Shown here: piece by piece, positions 42,277-51,097 of the stretch
Layout: every line of letters starts with the position of its first letter
How positions within the stretch are numbered: the stretch's first letter is position 1
NCBI RefSeq assembly: GCF_024171695.1
Contig: NZ_JAMTCF010000012.1
Location: forward strand, 62,001 to 126,000
Source of the DNA: Actinosynnema pretiosum
Lineage (GTDB): Bacteria; Actinomycetota; Actinomycetes; Mycobacteriales; Pseudonocardiaceae
DNA length: 64,000 bases
Direction of reading: 5' to 3'
Made by a program: the position numbers and the translations under genes
Notes under the pieces: generated by a model
Databases searched by the model: none
What the model saw: the letters and a program-made list of their open reading frames with translations, nothing else
Told to the model about the DNA's origin: nothing

Positions 42277-45200
42277 ATGAGAGCACACCGCCGGGCCGCG
42301 TCGGCGGCACTGCTGGCCGCCGCGCTCGCCGCGCCGCTCGCCCCACCCGCCCACGCCGCGCCCGAGCGGCCCCGGCCGCACCGGGTGACCGCGTTCGTCG
42401 AGCTGGTCGGGGTGCCCGCCGTGGACGCCGCGACGACCGCGCGCAGCGACCCGCGCGAGGCGGCGCGGGCGGCTCGGGAGCGCACCGGGAACAACGCCGA
42501 CGCCGTGGTGGACGCGGTGCGCTCGGTCGACCGGGGGGCCGCGCGGGTCGGGGTGACGGTGAACGCGGTGCCGGGGGTGGTGCTCACCGCCGAACCGGCC
42601 GTGCTGCGCTGGGTGGCGGGGATGCCGCAGGTCAGGTCGGTGCGGCAGGCGGTGCCCAAGCGGGTGGACAACGCGGGCGCGGTGCGGCTGACCGGCGCGG
42701 CGGACGTCTGGCGGGCGGTGGGGCCGAGCGTCCCCGGCCACGGCGTCCCCGGCCACGGCGCCGGGGCCGTGCACGGGGAGGGCCTGCGCGGCGAGGGGCT
42801 GCGGATCGGGGTGGTCGACACCGGCGTCGACTACACGCACGCCGACTTCGGCGGCGCGGGCGGCTACGACGGCGTGGACCGGGCCGGGCCGTGGGAGCCG
42901 GGCGCGAAGGTGGTGGGCGGGTACGACTTCGCGGGCGACGACTACGACGCGAGCGACCCCGAGCACGGCGAGCCCTCCCCCGACCCGAACCCGATCGACT
43001 GCCAGGGCCACGGCACGCACGTCGCGGGCACGGCCGCCGGGTACGGGGTGGGCGCGGACGGGTCCACCTTCACCGGGGCGCACTCCGGGCTGTCCGACGA
43101 CGACCTCGCGGCCATGCGGATCGGACCGGGCACCGCGCCCGCCGCGCAGGTGTACGCGCTGAAGGTGTTCGGCTGCTCGGGGTCGACGAACGTGGTGTCG
43201 CAGGCGCTGGACTGGGCGCTGGACCCGGACGGCGACGGCGACCCCTCCGACCACCTGGACGTGGTGAACCTGTCGCTGGGCAGCGACTTCGGCGCGGTGG
43301 ACGACCCGGACTCGGCGTTCGTGCGCAAGCTCGTGCGGCACGGGGTGGTCGTGGTGGCGTCGGCGGGCAACGCGGGCGACCTGTACGACTCGGGCGGGTC
43401 GCCGGGGAGCACGCCGGAGGCGGTGACCGTGGCGAACACGCGGGACGCGTCGGTGCTGCTGGACGGGGTCGGGCTGCCCGGCGCGGCGGGCGGGGACGGC
43501 GAGGACGGCGGGGACGAGGCTGGCGGGAGCGGGACCGGCGGGGACGGGGCTGCGGACGCGTCGGGCGAGGAGGTGCTGCCCGGCCAGTACGGCAGGGAGT
43601 TCGCCGGGTACGCCGACCTGGACGTCGAACTGCCCGTCGCGCCGGTCGCGGACGCGGGCAACGCGGACGGGTGCGCGCCGATCGACCAGGACCTGTCCGG
43701 GCGGCTGGTGTGGCTGGAGTGGGACGACTCGGACTCGACGCGCGAGTGCGGGTCGGCGGTGCGGGCGGACCACGCGCGGGACGCCGGTGCGGCGGGCGCG
43801 GTGCTCACGTCCGGGCGGACCGCGTTCGGCGCGGGGATCGCGGGCAACGCGGACATCCCGATGTTCCAGCTCACCGGACCGGCCACCGAGCGGGTGCGCC
43901 CGCTGCTCGCGGACGGGTCGCTGCGGCTGCGCCTGGCCGGGGCGCTGCGCGACGCCGCGCCGACCGTGGTCGAGGAGCTGGCCGACACCGTGACGCCGTC
44001 GTCGGCGCGCGGGTCGCGGGCGGCGGGCGGGGCGAAGCCGGACCTGGCCGCACCTGGCGACACGATCGTGTCCGCGCTGGTGGGCAGCGGGGACGAGGGG
44101 GTCAGCAAGGGCGGGACGTCGATGGCCGCGCCGCACGTCGCCGGGCTGGCCGCGCTGGTGCGGCAGGCGCACCCGGACTGGACCGTCGAGGAGGTCAAGG
44201 CGGCGCTGGTGAACACCGCGTCCGCGCCGGTGGTGTCCGGGGACGACCGGAGAACCGGGCTGGTCGAGGGGACGACGCGGGTGGGCGCGGGCCGGGTGGA
44301 CGCGCGGGCGGCGGTGCGGACCGGGCTGCTCGCGCTCGTGCCGGGGGACCCCGGTTCGGTCGGGGTGTCGTTCGGGCCGGTGGAGGCGGGTGGACCGGTG
44401 GAGCTGACCAGGAGCGTGGAGCTGGTCAACAAGACCGGGGACGACCTGGCGGCGGTGGCCGCCTACCGGCCCGCCACCGAGGTGCCTGGCGCGGAGGTGG
44501 AGGTGCTGCCCAGGACCGCGCGGGTGCCCGCCGGGGGTTCGGCTCGGGTGTCGGTGCGGCTGCGGGTGGACCCGGCGGCGCTGCGCAAGGTCGGCGATCC
44601 GACGCTGGAGGTGGAGCAGCGCGGGCACGCGCGGCAGTTCCTGGCCGAGGTGTCCGGGCGGGTGGTGTTCCGGGCGGGCGCGCACGACGCGGTGCTGCCG
44701 GTCTACGCGGCGCCCCGGCCGGTGTCGGCGCTGTCCGCGCGGGCGGCGGCGGGCGGGGTGGAGCTGGTCGGGCGCGGGCTGGACCAGGGCGAGGGGGCGG
44801 AGGCGTACCGGTCGCTGGTGAGCGCGTTCGAGCTGCACGGGCGCAGTCCCGAGCTGGCGCCGTGCGGGGCGGAGCTGCTGACCGGGTGCCTGGCGGTGGG
44901 CTCGGCGCGGGGCGGCGACCTGCGGTACGCGGGCGCGTCGGCGGCGGACGGGGTGGTGTCGTTCGGGGTCGCGACGTGGGGGACGTGGACCGGGCTGGGG
45001 GCGGGCGGGCCGACGCCGGTGGTGGGCGTTGACGTGGACCGGGACGGGGCGGAGGACTACCGGGTGCAGGTGGCGCGGCCGGTCGACGGCAGCGGGAAGG
45101 TCGTCGCGGACCTGTGGCTGGCGCGGACCACGCGGGTGTCGGACGACGAGGTGGTGGACGAGCGGCCGGTCAACGGGTGGCACGGGGAGGTGGACAGCGC

Positions 45201-45600
45201 GGTGATGGACACCGACGTGGGGGCGCTGCCGGTGTCACTGGAGGCGCTCGGGATCGCCCCTGGGGGCACGGGCGGGGATTCGGCTGGAGGCTCGCCAGGG
45301 GATCTGGCGGGGGACTCGGCTGGGGACTCGCTCGGGGCCGGGCTCGGCGGCGGGCCGCTGCGGTACCGGGTGCGCACGCGCGGGTGGGCGCTGCCCGCCG
45401 GGACCGAGGACGGGGTGGTGGACCGCTTCGACGGCTGGTTCGACTTCGACCCGGCCGCCTCGCGGGTGGCGCTCCCGGTCGGGTCGACCGCGCGGGACGG
45501 GCTGCTCGTGCCGGTGCGCGGGGCCGGTGAGGTGCTGGTGCTGCACCACCACAACGGCGGCGGTTCCCGCGCGGGAGTGGTGGTTTACTCCGGGGAATGA
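42277..45600 (+). CDS. Secreted subtilisin-like serine protease (S8) with PA-domain insertion
   Basis: The 1107-residue precursor has a signal peptide (RAASAALLAAALAAPLAPP, cut near residue 32), an inhibitor-I9-like propeptide (about 37-135), and a catalytic domain with Asp181 in VVDTGVDYTHADF, His245 in GHGTHVAGTAAG and Ser615 in GTSMAAPHVAG. The roughly 370 residues between His and Ser include a protease-associated domain. The C-terminal 400 residues are beta-rich with an Asp/Gly/Ser repeat (GDSAG-like, about 995-1030) and are not assigned. It should digest extracellular protein. Its ATGA end overlaps the kinase gene. Confidence 0.9.
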   Translation: MRAHRRAASAALLAAALAAPLAPPAHAAPERPRPHRVTAFVELVGVPAVDAATTARSDPREAARAARERTGNNADAVVDAVRSVDRGAARVGVTVNAVPGVVLTAEPAVLRWVAGMPQVRSVRQAVPKRVDNAGAVRLTGAADVWRAVGPSVPGHGVPGHGAGAVHGEGLRGEGLRIGVVDTGVDYTHADFGGAGGYDGVDRAGPWEPGAKVVGGYDFAGDDYDASDPEHGEPSPDPNPIDCQGHGTHVAGTAAGYGVGADGSTFTGAHSGLSDDDLAAMRIGPGTAPAAQVYALKVFGCSGSTNVVSQALDWALDPDGDGDPSDHLDVVNLSLGSDFGAVDDPDSAFVRKLVRHGVVVVASAGNAGDLYDSGGSPGSTPEAVTVANTRDASVLLDGVGLPGAAGGDGEDGGDEAGGSGTGGDGAADASGEEVLPGQYGREFAGYADLDVELPVAPVADAGNADGCAPIDQDLSGRLVWLEWDDSDSTRECGSAVRADHARDAGAAGAVLTSGRTAFGAGIAGNADIPMFQLTGPATERVRPLLADGSLRLRLAGALRDAAPTVVEELADTVTPSSARGSRAAGGAKPDLAAPGDTIVSALVGSGDEGVSKGGTSMAAPHVAGLAALVRQAHPDWTVEEVKAALVNTASAPVVSGDDRRTGLVEGTTRVGAGRVDARAAVRTGLLALVPGDPGSVGVSFGPVEAGGPVELTRSVELVNKTGDDLAAVAAYRPATEVPGAEVEVLPRTARVPAGGSARVSVRLRVDPAALRKVGDPTLEVEQRGHARQFLAEVSGRVVFRAGAHDAVLPVYAAPRPVSALSARAAAGGVELVGRGLDQGEGAEAYRSLVSAFELHGRSPELAPCGAELLTGCLAVGSARGGDLRYAGASAADGVVSFGVATWGTWTGLGAGGPTPVVGVDVDRDGAEDYRVQVARPVDGSGKVVADLWLARTTRVSDDEVVDERPVNGWHGEVDSAVMDTDVGALPVSLEALGIAPGGTGGDSAGGSPGDLAGDSAGDSLGAGLGGGPLRYRVRTRGWALPAGTEDGVVDRFDGWFDFDPAASRVALPVGSTARDGLLVPVRGAGEVLVLHHHNGGGSRAGVVVYSGE

Positions 45601-46538
45601 GCTTCGTGGTCGGCGTTGACGGGGGCGGCACGTCCACCAGGGCGCTGCTCTTCGGCGCCGACGGGACCCGGCTGGGCGCCGGGCGCGCGGGCGGGTCGAA
45701 CCCGAACTCGGTGGGGTCCGGGACGGCCGCCGCGAACCTGCGGCTGGCGCTGGAGGGCGCGCTGTCCGGGGTGGACGCGGGCGCGGTGCGGGCCGGGGTG
45801 CTCGGGATGGCCGGGTCGAGCAAGCTGACCGACCCCGAGGTGGAGGCGCTGTTCCTGGCCGCCTGGGCGGGCGCGGGGCTGCGCTGCCCGATGCGGGTGG
45901 TGACCGACTGCGAGGCCGCGTTCGCCGCGGGGACCGCCGCGCCGGACGGCACGGTGCTGGTGGGCGGGACGGGCTCGATCGCGGCGCGGGTGCGCGGGCG
46001 GCGGGTGGTCGGCACGGTCGGCGGGCACGGGTGGCTGCTCGGCGACGAGGGGTCGGCGTTCTGGCTGGGCCGGGAGGCGGTGCGGGCGGCGCTGCGGGCG
46101 CTGGAGGCGGGCGAGCTGGACGGGCTGGCGCGCGCAGTGCTGGAGCGGGCCGGGGTCGGCGAGGGGCCGGGCGCGTGGGCGCGGCTGATCACGGCGGCGA
46201 ACGCGGGGCCGCCCGTGGCGCTGGCCGGGTACGCGCCGCTGGTGACCGAGGCGGCCGGGGCTCCCGGCGAGGTCGTGGCGGCGCGGATCGTGGGCGAGTG
46301 CGCGCGGGTGCTGGCCGACCTGGCGGCGGCGGCGCGCACGGCGGACGAGGTGGCACCGGTGGTGCTGGTGGGCAGCCTGGTGGACGCGCCGGTGCTCGGG
46401 GAGCGGCTGCGGGCGGAGCTGGCGGTGCGCACGGACGGCGAGGTCGTGGTGGTGCGGGAGGCCGCGGTGGGCGCGGCGTGGCTGGCCGCGCTGGAGAGCG
46501 GGGCCGAGGACGGGTGGCGGGACCGGGCGCTGGGGTGA
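45597..46538 (+). CDS. N-acetylglucosamine kinase, BadF/BadG/BcrA/BcrD ATPase family
   Basis: The 313-residue protein has the ASKHA kinase fold. The phosphate-1 loop is VGVDGGGTSTRALLF (about 5-19), followed by GLxGSSK-like GMAGSSKL, phosphate-2 VLVGGTGSIAARV (about 120-132) with the following GHGWLLGDEGSAFWLG that is typical of GlcNAc/glucosamine kinases of this family, and adenosine loop VVLVGSLV. It would phosphorylate cytoplasmic GlcNAc. Its ATG overlaps the protease stop (ATGA), an unexpected partner. I saw no clear dre site upstream of the protease. Confidence 0.86.
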   Translation: MSFVVGVDGGGTSTRALLFGADGTRLGAGRAGGSNPNSVGSGTAAANLRLALEGALSGVDAGAVRAGVLGMAGSSKLTDPEVEALFLAAWAGAGLRCPMRVVTDCEAAFAAGTAAPDGTVLVGGTGSIAARVRGRRVVGTVGGHGWLLGDEGSAFWLGREAVRAALRALEAGELDGLARAVLERAGVGEGPGAWARLITAANAGPPVALAGYAPLVTEAAGAPGEVVAARIVGECARVLADLAAAARTADEVAPVVLVGSLVDAPVLGERLRAELAVRTDGEVVVVREAAVGAAWLAALESGAEDGWRDRALG

Positions 46539-46651
46539 GGGTGGGCGGGTGCGGGCGCTCGGGTGAGCGTCCGGAGGTGAGCGCGGCGGGCAGGTCGACG
46601 CGGCCGGCCCCGTCCCGCCCGCGCCAGGTCCGCGCGAAACGCGCCCCGGCC

Positions 46652-47533
46652 CTACCCCGCCGCCACGTGCGCCGCGAACGCCGCCGCCGCCGGTGACGTC
46701 GCCGGGTCCTTCGGCAGCACCAGGTCCACGGTGTGCACCAGGCCCTCCTCGCGCAGCGGCACCGCCACGACGCCCTCGGCGGGCAGGTCGGTCCGCGCGG
46801 GCACCAGCGCCACGCCCAGCCCCGCCCTGGTCAGGTTGAACACCATCGGCAGGTCGACCACCTCGCAGCTGATCCGCCTGGTCAGCCCGCGCTCGGCGAA
46901 CGCCAGGTCCACCAGGTCCCGGCTCTCGTGGCCGGGGTAGGTGTCCACGAACCGCTCCCCCGCGAGGTCCGCCAGCGCCAGCCCGTCCCGGCCCGCCAGC
47001 GGGTGGCCCGACGCGAGCAGCGCGACCACCGGCTGGGTGGACAGGCGGGTGGCGCGCAGTCCGGGCAGGCGGGCGGGCGCTCCGGTGACGACCGCGCAGT
47101 CCAGGCCGCCCTCGGCGACCAGCGTCAGCGCGCGGTCGCGGCCCGGCTGCCGCACCGAGATGTCCAGGCCGGGGTGGGCGGTCGCGAACGAGGCCAGCCA
47201 GTTCACGAAGCGGCACGACACGTCCCGGTTGTGCAGCGGGAGCGTGCCGATGGTGAACGGGCCCGCGACCAGGCCCCGCACGTCCCGGACGAGCTGCTTG
47301 GCCCGCTCGGACTCCTGCAGGGTGCGCCGCGCGCCGGGGAGCAGCGCCCGGCCCGCCGTGGTCAGGCGGACCGGCCTGGAGCCCCGGACGAACAGCTCGG
47401 AGCCGACGTCGCGCTCCAGGGACCGGATCGACGAGGACAGGCCGGACTGCACGATCCGCTCGCGCTCGGCCGCCCTCGTGAAGCTGGACTCCTCGGCCAG
47501 CGCGACGAAGTGCTTCAGGTGCCGCAGTTCCAC
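46652..47533 (-). CDS. LysR-family transcriptional regulator
   Basis: The 293-residue protein starts MELRHLKHFVALAEESSFTR, with the LysR helix-turn-helix through ERIVQSGLSSSIRSLERDVG (about 1-60), and an effector domain of two lobes (LVAGPFTIGTLP to the C terminus). The GTG at 47533 is preferred. It is divergent from an LLM-class oxidoreductase gene, with an imperfect ATCTC-N5-GAGAT site at 47543-47557 between them, as expected for LysR regulators. The effector is unknown. Confidence 0.9.
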   Translation of the reverse strand: MELRHLKHFVALAEESSFTRAAERERIVQSGLSSSIRSLERDVGSELFVRGSRPVRLTTAGRALLPGARRTLQESERAKQLVRDVRGLVAGPFTIGTLPLHNRDVSCRFVNWLASFATAHPGLDISVRQPGRDRALTLVAEGGLDCAVVTGAPARLPGLRATRLSTQPVVALLASGHPLAGRDGLALADLAGERFVDTYPGHESRDLVDLAFAERGLTRRISCEVVDLPMVFNLTRAGLGVALVPARTDLPAEGVVAVPLREEGLVHTVDLVLPKDPATSPAAAAFAAHVAAG

Positions 47534-47542
47534 CCCGCGATT

Positions 47543-47557
47543 ATCTCCCGGAGAGAT
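47543..47557. promoter_or_regulatory. Candidate LysR-type operator
   Basis: ATCTCCCGGAGAGAT has ATCTC/GAGAT arms around 5 bp, about 10 bp upstream of the LysR start and about 90 bp before the LLM gene. It suits the T-N11-A pattern of LysR-type boxes. Confidence 0.45.
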
Positions 47558-47649
47558 GGAGGACAACTCCACCAGGTGCGGCGGAGCTGAGATGGGGCGT
47601 CCGGGGCACCGGGTTGGACGGGGTGAAGGCACTCGTGGAAGGAACCCCG

Positions 47650-48642
47650 ATGGAACTCGGCATCTACTCGTTCGGCGACCTCGCCCCCCGCTCGGGCGGG
47701 GAGCCCACCGACGTCGCGCGGCGGCTCGCCGACCTGGTCGACCAGGTCAGGACCGCCGACGAGGCCGGGCTGGACGTCGTCGCGATCGGCGAGCACCACC
47801 GGCGCGAGTTCACCGTCTCCGCGCCGGAGATCGTGCTCGCCGCGCTGGCCGGGGTCACCTCGTCGATCCGGCTCGCCTCCGGCGTGACCGTGCTGTCCAC
47901 CCAGGACCCGGTCCGGGTGTTCCAGCAGTTCGCGACGCTGGACCAGCTGTCCGGCGGGCGCGCGGAGGTCATCGTGGGGCGCGGGGCGTTCACCGAGTCG
48001 TTCCCGCTGTTCGGGCACGACCTGCGCGACTACGACGCGCTGTTCGACACCAAGGTCAGGGCGCTGCTGGAGCTGACCCGCTCGCGGGAGCTGCCGGTGG
48101 TCAACGGCGTCGACGTCGTGCCGAGGCCGCTGCAGCCCGAGCTGCCGGTGTGGATCGGGGTGGGCGGCACGCCGCAGTCGGCGATCCGGGCCGGGGTGCT
48201 GGGCACGCCGATGTTCCTGGCGTTCTTCACCGGCCCGGAGACCTCGCGCGGCACGGCCGAGCTGTACCGGCGGGCGGGCGAGCAGGCCGGGCACGACCCG
48301 GCGTCGCTCAAGCTCGCCAGCGGCGGGCACATGTTCGTCGGCCGGACCTCGCAGGGCGCGAAGGACGAGTTCTACCCGTACTACTCGGACTACTTCTCGC
48401 TGCACCCGCGCATGAAGGACGGGATGCCCAGGGGCGTCTACGACGAGTGGCTGCGCGCGGGGCTGCTGGTGGGCAGCCCGCAGGAGGTGGTGGACAAGAT
48501 CCTGCGGCACCGGGAGGTGCTCGGGGTGGACCGGTACGTCGGCCAGTTCGACGTGGGCGGGATGCCGGTGGCGATGACCAACCGCAGCCTGGAGCTGTTC
48601 CTCACCGAGGTGGTCCCGGCGGTGCGCGCGGAAACCGCCTAG
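47650..48642 (+). CDS. LLM-class flavin-dependent oxidoreductase (luciferase-like)
   Basis: The 330-residue protein has the bacterial-luciferase-like TIM barrel: MELGIYSFGDLAPRSGGEP start, ADEAGLDVVAIGEHHRREF (about 36-54), RLASGVTVLSTQDPVRVFQQFATLD and GRAEVIVGRGAFTESFPLFG. These proteins use reduced FMN or F420. The substrate is not predictable. The ATG at 47650 follows GGAAGGAA. The gene is divergent from the LysR gene and ends at a strong terminator. Confidence 0.88.
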   Translation: MELGIYSFGDLAPRSGGEPTDVARRLADLVDQVRTADEAGLDVVAIGEHHRREFTVSAPEIVLAALAGVTSSIRLASGVTVLSTQDPVRVFQQFATLDQLSGGRAEVIVGRGAFTESFPLFGHDLRDYDALFDTKVRALLELTRSRELPVVNGVDVVPRPLQPELPVWIGVGGTPQSAIRAGVLGTPMFLAFFTGPETSRGTAELYRRAGEQAGHDPASLKLASGGHMFVGRTSQGAKDEFYPYYSDYFSLHPRMKDGMPRGVYDEWLRAGLLVGSPQEVVDKILRHREVLGVDRYVGQFDVGGMPVAMTNRSLELFLTEVVPAVRAETA

Positions 48643-48662
48643 CGACGGGGGATCCGCGCGCG

Positions 48663-48698
48663 GGGCCCGTGCTGCCCGCCTCCGGGCGGGACGGGCCC
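48663..48698. terminator. Bidirectional terminator between LLM and DUF3159 genes
   Basis: GGGCCCGT (48663-48670) pairs with ACGGGCCC (48691-48698), with an inner CCCGCC/GGCGGG stem. It lies between convergent genes and includes the last base of the DUF3159 stop. Confidence 0.75.
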
Positions 48699-49405
48699 TA
48701 GTCGACCCGCTCGGGCTTCTCGGGGGCGGAACCCGTTGCGGCGGCGGGGTTCTCGACGGGCGCGGACTCCCCCGGCACGCGCGGGTGCCGCAGGCCGGGG
48801 TGGTCGGCGGGCAACGACCTCCGGATCACCCACCAGCTCGCCACCACGCACACCACCTGCAGCGGCCAGCTCAGCGCGACCTGCGCGACCGCCAGCGCGA
48901 CCACCTGACCGGCCAGCCACAGCCCGCCGAACACCACCACGCGCAGCAGGTACTGCCCCACCCACAACCAGCTCGCGTGCCGGTAGGCGCGCATCAGGTC
49001 CGGGTCCTGGCGCCACTTGAACTTCTGCCCGGTGACCAGCCCGACCACCACGCCCAGCAGCGGCCAGCGCAGCACGATGCTCGCCGCCCACGCGAGGGCG
49101 CTGCCGACGTTGAGCAGGATGCGCAGCAGGAAGAAGTCCTCGGCCCGGCCGGTCCGCAGCGCCACGTACGCCGCGATCACCACCAGGGTCAGGCTCACCA
49201 CGACCGCCCTGGGCTTGCCGCCCCGCGCGAGCCGGTAGGCGCCGATCACCACGCCGCAGAGCACCGCCGCGAGCGCGCCCGCGCCGATGGAGTGCCCGCC
49301 GAGCAGCCAGCCGAGCACGAACACCGCGGGCGGCAGCGACGCGTCGAGTGCCCCGCTGCGACCGCCGAGCAGTTCGGCCAGCGACTCCTGACGAGTGTCG
49401 GTCAT
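48698..49405 (-). CDS. DUF3159 family integral membrane protein
   Basis: The 235-residue protein has five to six membrane segments, from PPAVFVLGWLLGGHSIGAGA (about 24-43) to VALSWPLQVVCVVASWWVI. The family signature GQKFKWRQDPDLMRAYRHAS lies near residues 128-147. DUF3159 proteins are common single-copy membrane proteins of actinobacteria with no assigned role. The ATG at 49405 (MTDTRQESLAELLGG) is preferred. One 15 nt upstream is possible. Confidence 0.85.
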   Translation of the reverse strand: MTDTRQESLAELLGGRSGALDASLPPAVFVLGWLLGGHSIGAGALAAVLCGVVIGAYRLARGGKPRAVVVSLTLVVIAAYVALRTGRAEDFFLLRILLNVGSALAWAASIVLRWPLLGVVVGLVTGQKFKWRQDPDLMRAYRHASWLWVGQYLLRVVVFGGLWLAGQVVALAVAQVALSWPLQVVCVVASWWVIRRSLPADHPGLRHPRVPGESAPVENPAAATGSAPEKPERVD

Positions 49406-49576
49406 GCTCCCAGGGTGCATGAGGGCAGCCTTACCGCGACCACGCACCCCGGTAACGGTCGTGCGTCGGTGCGCCACCCGGTCCCGCGCGCCCGGACGCG
49501 GCCCGCCCCTCTGCGGTCACCAGCGGAAACCGGGACGAAGTGGGTCAAAGGAGACCAAAGGGGATCAACCGGACCG

Positions 49577-49954
49577 CTAACCGATGGTCAGCTCGCGCGA
49601 TCCGATGGTCACGGTCAGTCGCCGGTCGGGTTCGGAGGGGCTCGTCGTGGTGGTCGTGGAAGTCGTGATCTCCGTCGCACTCGTCGTCGTGGTGGACGTC
49701 ACCTGCGGCACCTTGGTGACGACCACCTTCGACGTCTCGGTCACCGTGCTCGGGACGGCGCCGGTCGACTCGAAGCCCCCGCCGTGGTCCATCGGCGGGC
49801 CGTCACCCGCCGGGGTCGTCGACGTGCGGCTCGGCTCGATCCGCTGCCCCTCAGCGGGTTTGGGCGGACCGTCGTCGAGCAGGACGGCCGTGGTGATGCC
49901 GGTGAGCGCGGCGATCAGCGCGAACGTCACCGCGGGGAGGGGAAGTCGGGGCAC
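49577..49954 (-). CDS. Hypothetical membrane-anchored protein with Thr-rich outer part
   Basis: The 125-residue product has one hydrophobic segment (PAVTFALIAALTGITTAVLL, about 7-26) and then a Pro/Thr/Ser-rich region with a run of threonines, ending RLTVTIGSRELTIG. No family is recognised. The GTG at 49954 (VPRLPLPAV) is the most likely start. A plus-strand frame over nearly the same bases is open too, but lacks these protein-like features. Expression is uncertain. Confidence 0.5.
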   Translation of the reverse strand: MPRLPLPAVTFALIAALTGITTAVLLDDGPPKPAEGQRIEPSRTSTTPAGDGPPMDHGGGFESTGAVPSTVTETSKVVVTKVPQVTSTTTTSATEITTSTTTTTSPSEPDRRLTVTIGSRELTIG

Positions 49955-50126
49955 GGTCGGCAAGGCTACGTGCGGGGAACCGGCGAAACGCCCATTGCCG
50001 ACACCGTGTCCCACCATCGAGTGATACGCGCGTCCCGCCTCGCGGGACCCGGAGGTGGCGCGAATCCGAAGTGCGGGAGCATCCTTGTCCGCGCGGTGCG
50101 GGGGTGTCGCGCAGGAGGGAGGAGCT

Positions 50127-50903
50127 GTGCAGGAGTTGGACAGCTACGTCGCGGTGGGGGACAGCTTCACCGAAGGCCTGGACGATCCAGCACCCCACGG
50201 CGGGTATCTCGGGTGGGCCGACCGGTTGGCGGCCATGATCTCCTCGCGCCAGCGGGGGTTCAGGTACGCCAACCTGGCGATCCGGGGCAGGTTGCTCCAG
50301 GCCATCGTGGAGGAGCAGGTCCCGGTCGCGGTGGCGCTCAAGCCGAGCCTGGTGACGTTCTGCGCGGGCGGGAACGACCTGCTCATGCCAGGAGCGGACC
50401 CGGACGCGGTGGCCGAGGTGTACGAGATCGCGGTGGCCGAGCTGCGGGCGACGGGCGCGGAGGTCGTGATCTTCACGGGCTTCGACCCGAGGCACGCCCC
50501 GGTGCTGCGCTCGCTGCGGGGCAAGGTCGCGATCTACAACTCGCACCTGTGGTCGGTGGCCGAGCGGTACGACTGCAAGGTCGTCGACCTGTGGTCGATG
50601 ACCGTGCTGCACGACATCAGGGCGTGGGGTCCCGACCGGCTGCACCTGGCGCCCGAGGGGCACCAGCGGGTGGCGCTGCGGGTGGCCGAGCTGCTGGGCC
50701 ACGAGCAGGAGGAGCAGTGGCGCACGCCGTGGCCGGTGGTCGCCGAGGACGACTGGGTGACCCAGCGCAGGCAGGACCTGAAGTGGGCGCGGGAGCACGT
50801 GGTCCCGTTCATCACCAGGCACCTGCGGGGCGCGTCGCTCGGTGACGGCGTCGTGCCGAAGCGGCCGGAGCTGCTGCCGATCAGCAGCGGCGAGAACAAC
50901 TGA
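50127..50903 (+). CDS. SGNH/GDSL-family hydrolase
   Basis: The 258-residue protein has the SGNH blocks in order: VAVGDSFTEGLDDP (Ser about 12), NLAIRGRLL with the conserved Gly/Arg region, CAGGNDLLMPG (Asn about 84) and PDRLHLAPEGHQRV with the Asp-x2-His dyad. It has no signal peptide, so an intracellular esterase or deacetylase acting on a small acyl substrate is likely. The GTG at 50127 follows GGAGGGAGGAG. A strong terminator follows. Confidence 0.9.
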   Translation: MQELDSYVAVGDSFTEGLDDPAPHGGYLGWADRLAAMISSRQRGFRYANLAIRGRLLQAIVEEQVPVAVALKPSLVTFCAGGNDLLMPGADPDAVAEVYEIAVAELRATGAEVVIFTGFDPRHAPVLRSLRGKVAIYNSHLWSVAERYDCKVVDLWSMTVLHDIRAWGPDRLHLAPEGHQRVALRVAELLGHEQEEQWRTPWPVVAEDDWVTQRRQDLKWAREHVVPFITRHLRGASLGDGVVPKRPELLPISSGENN

Positions 50904-50910
50904 GCCCGGT

Positions 50911-50946
50911 CCGGGCCGGGTCGTCGGAGAAGGCGACCCGGCCCGG
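50911..50946 (+). terminator. Terminator of the GDSL hydrolase gene
   Basis: CCGGGCCGGGTCG (50911-50923) pairs perfectly with CGACCCGGCCCGG (50934-50946), 8 bp after the stop codon. Confidence 0.85.
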
Positions 50947-51097
50947 CCGGCGCTCTCCCCCGAACGCCGGCCCGACCGGGTCCGGGTGGCTTTCCCCCCT
51001 GGGTGCTTGAGCCCCCCAAGAACCACCCGAGGCGCGGGCGGGGCCCGCGCACGCCGCTCAACCTGCCACGTTCGGCGGACAGCGGGCTAAACAGCCG

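Noticed and set aside
41302-45183. A 1293-residue minus-strand open frame across the subtilase gene
   Set aside because: Only its last 284 residues are real (FAH-family protein). The rest is the antisense shadow of the S8 protease and is His/Arg/Pro-rich with no domain.
49584-50024. Plus-strand 146-residue frame opposite the Thr-rich membrane protein gene
   Set aside because: It is Val-rich and low-complexity, without a signal or ribosome binding site. The minus-strand frame has a membrane helix and a plausible start, so it was preferred.
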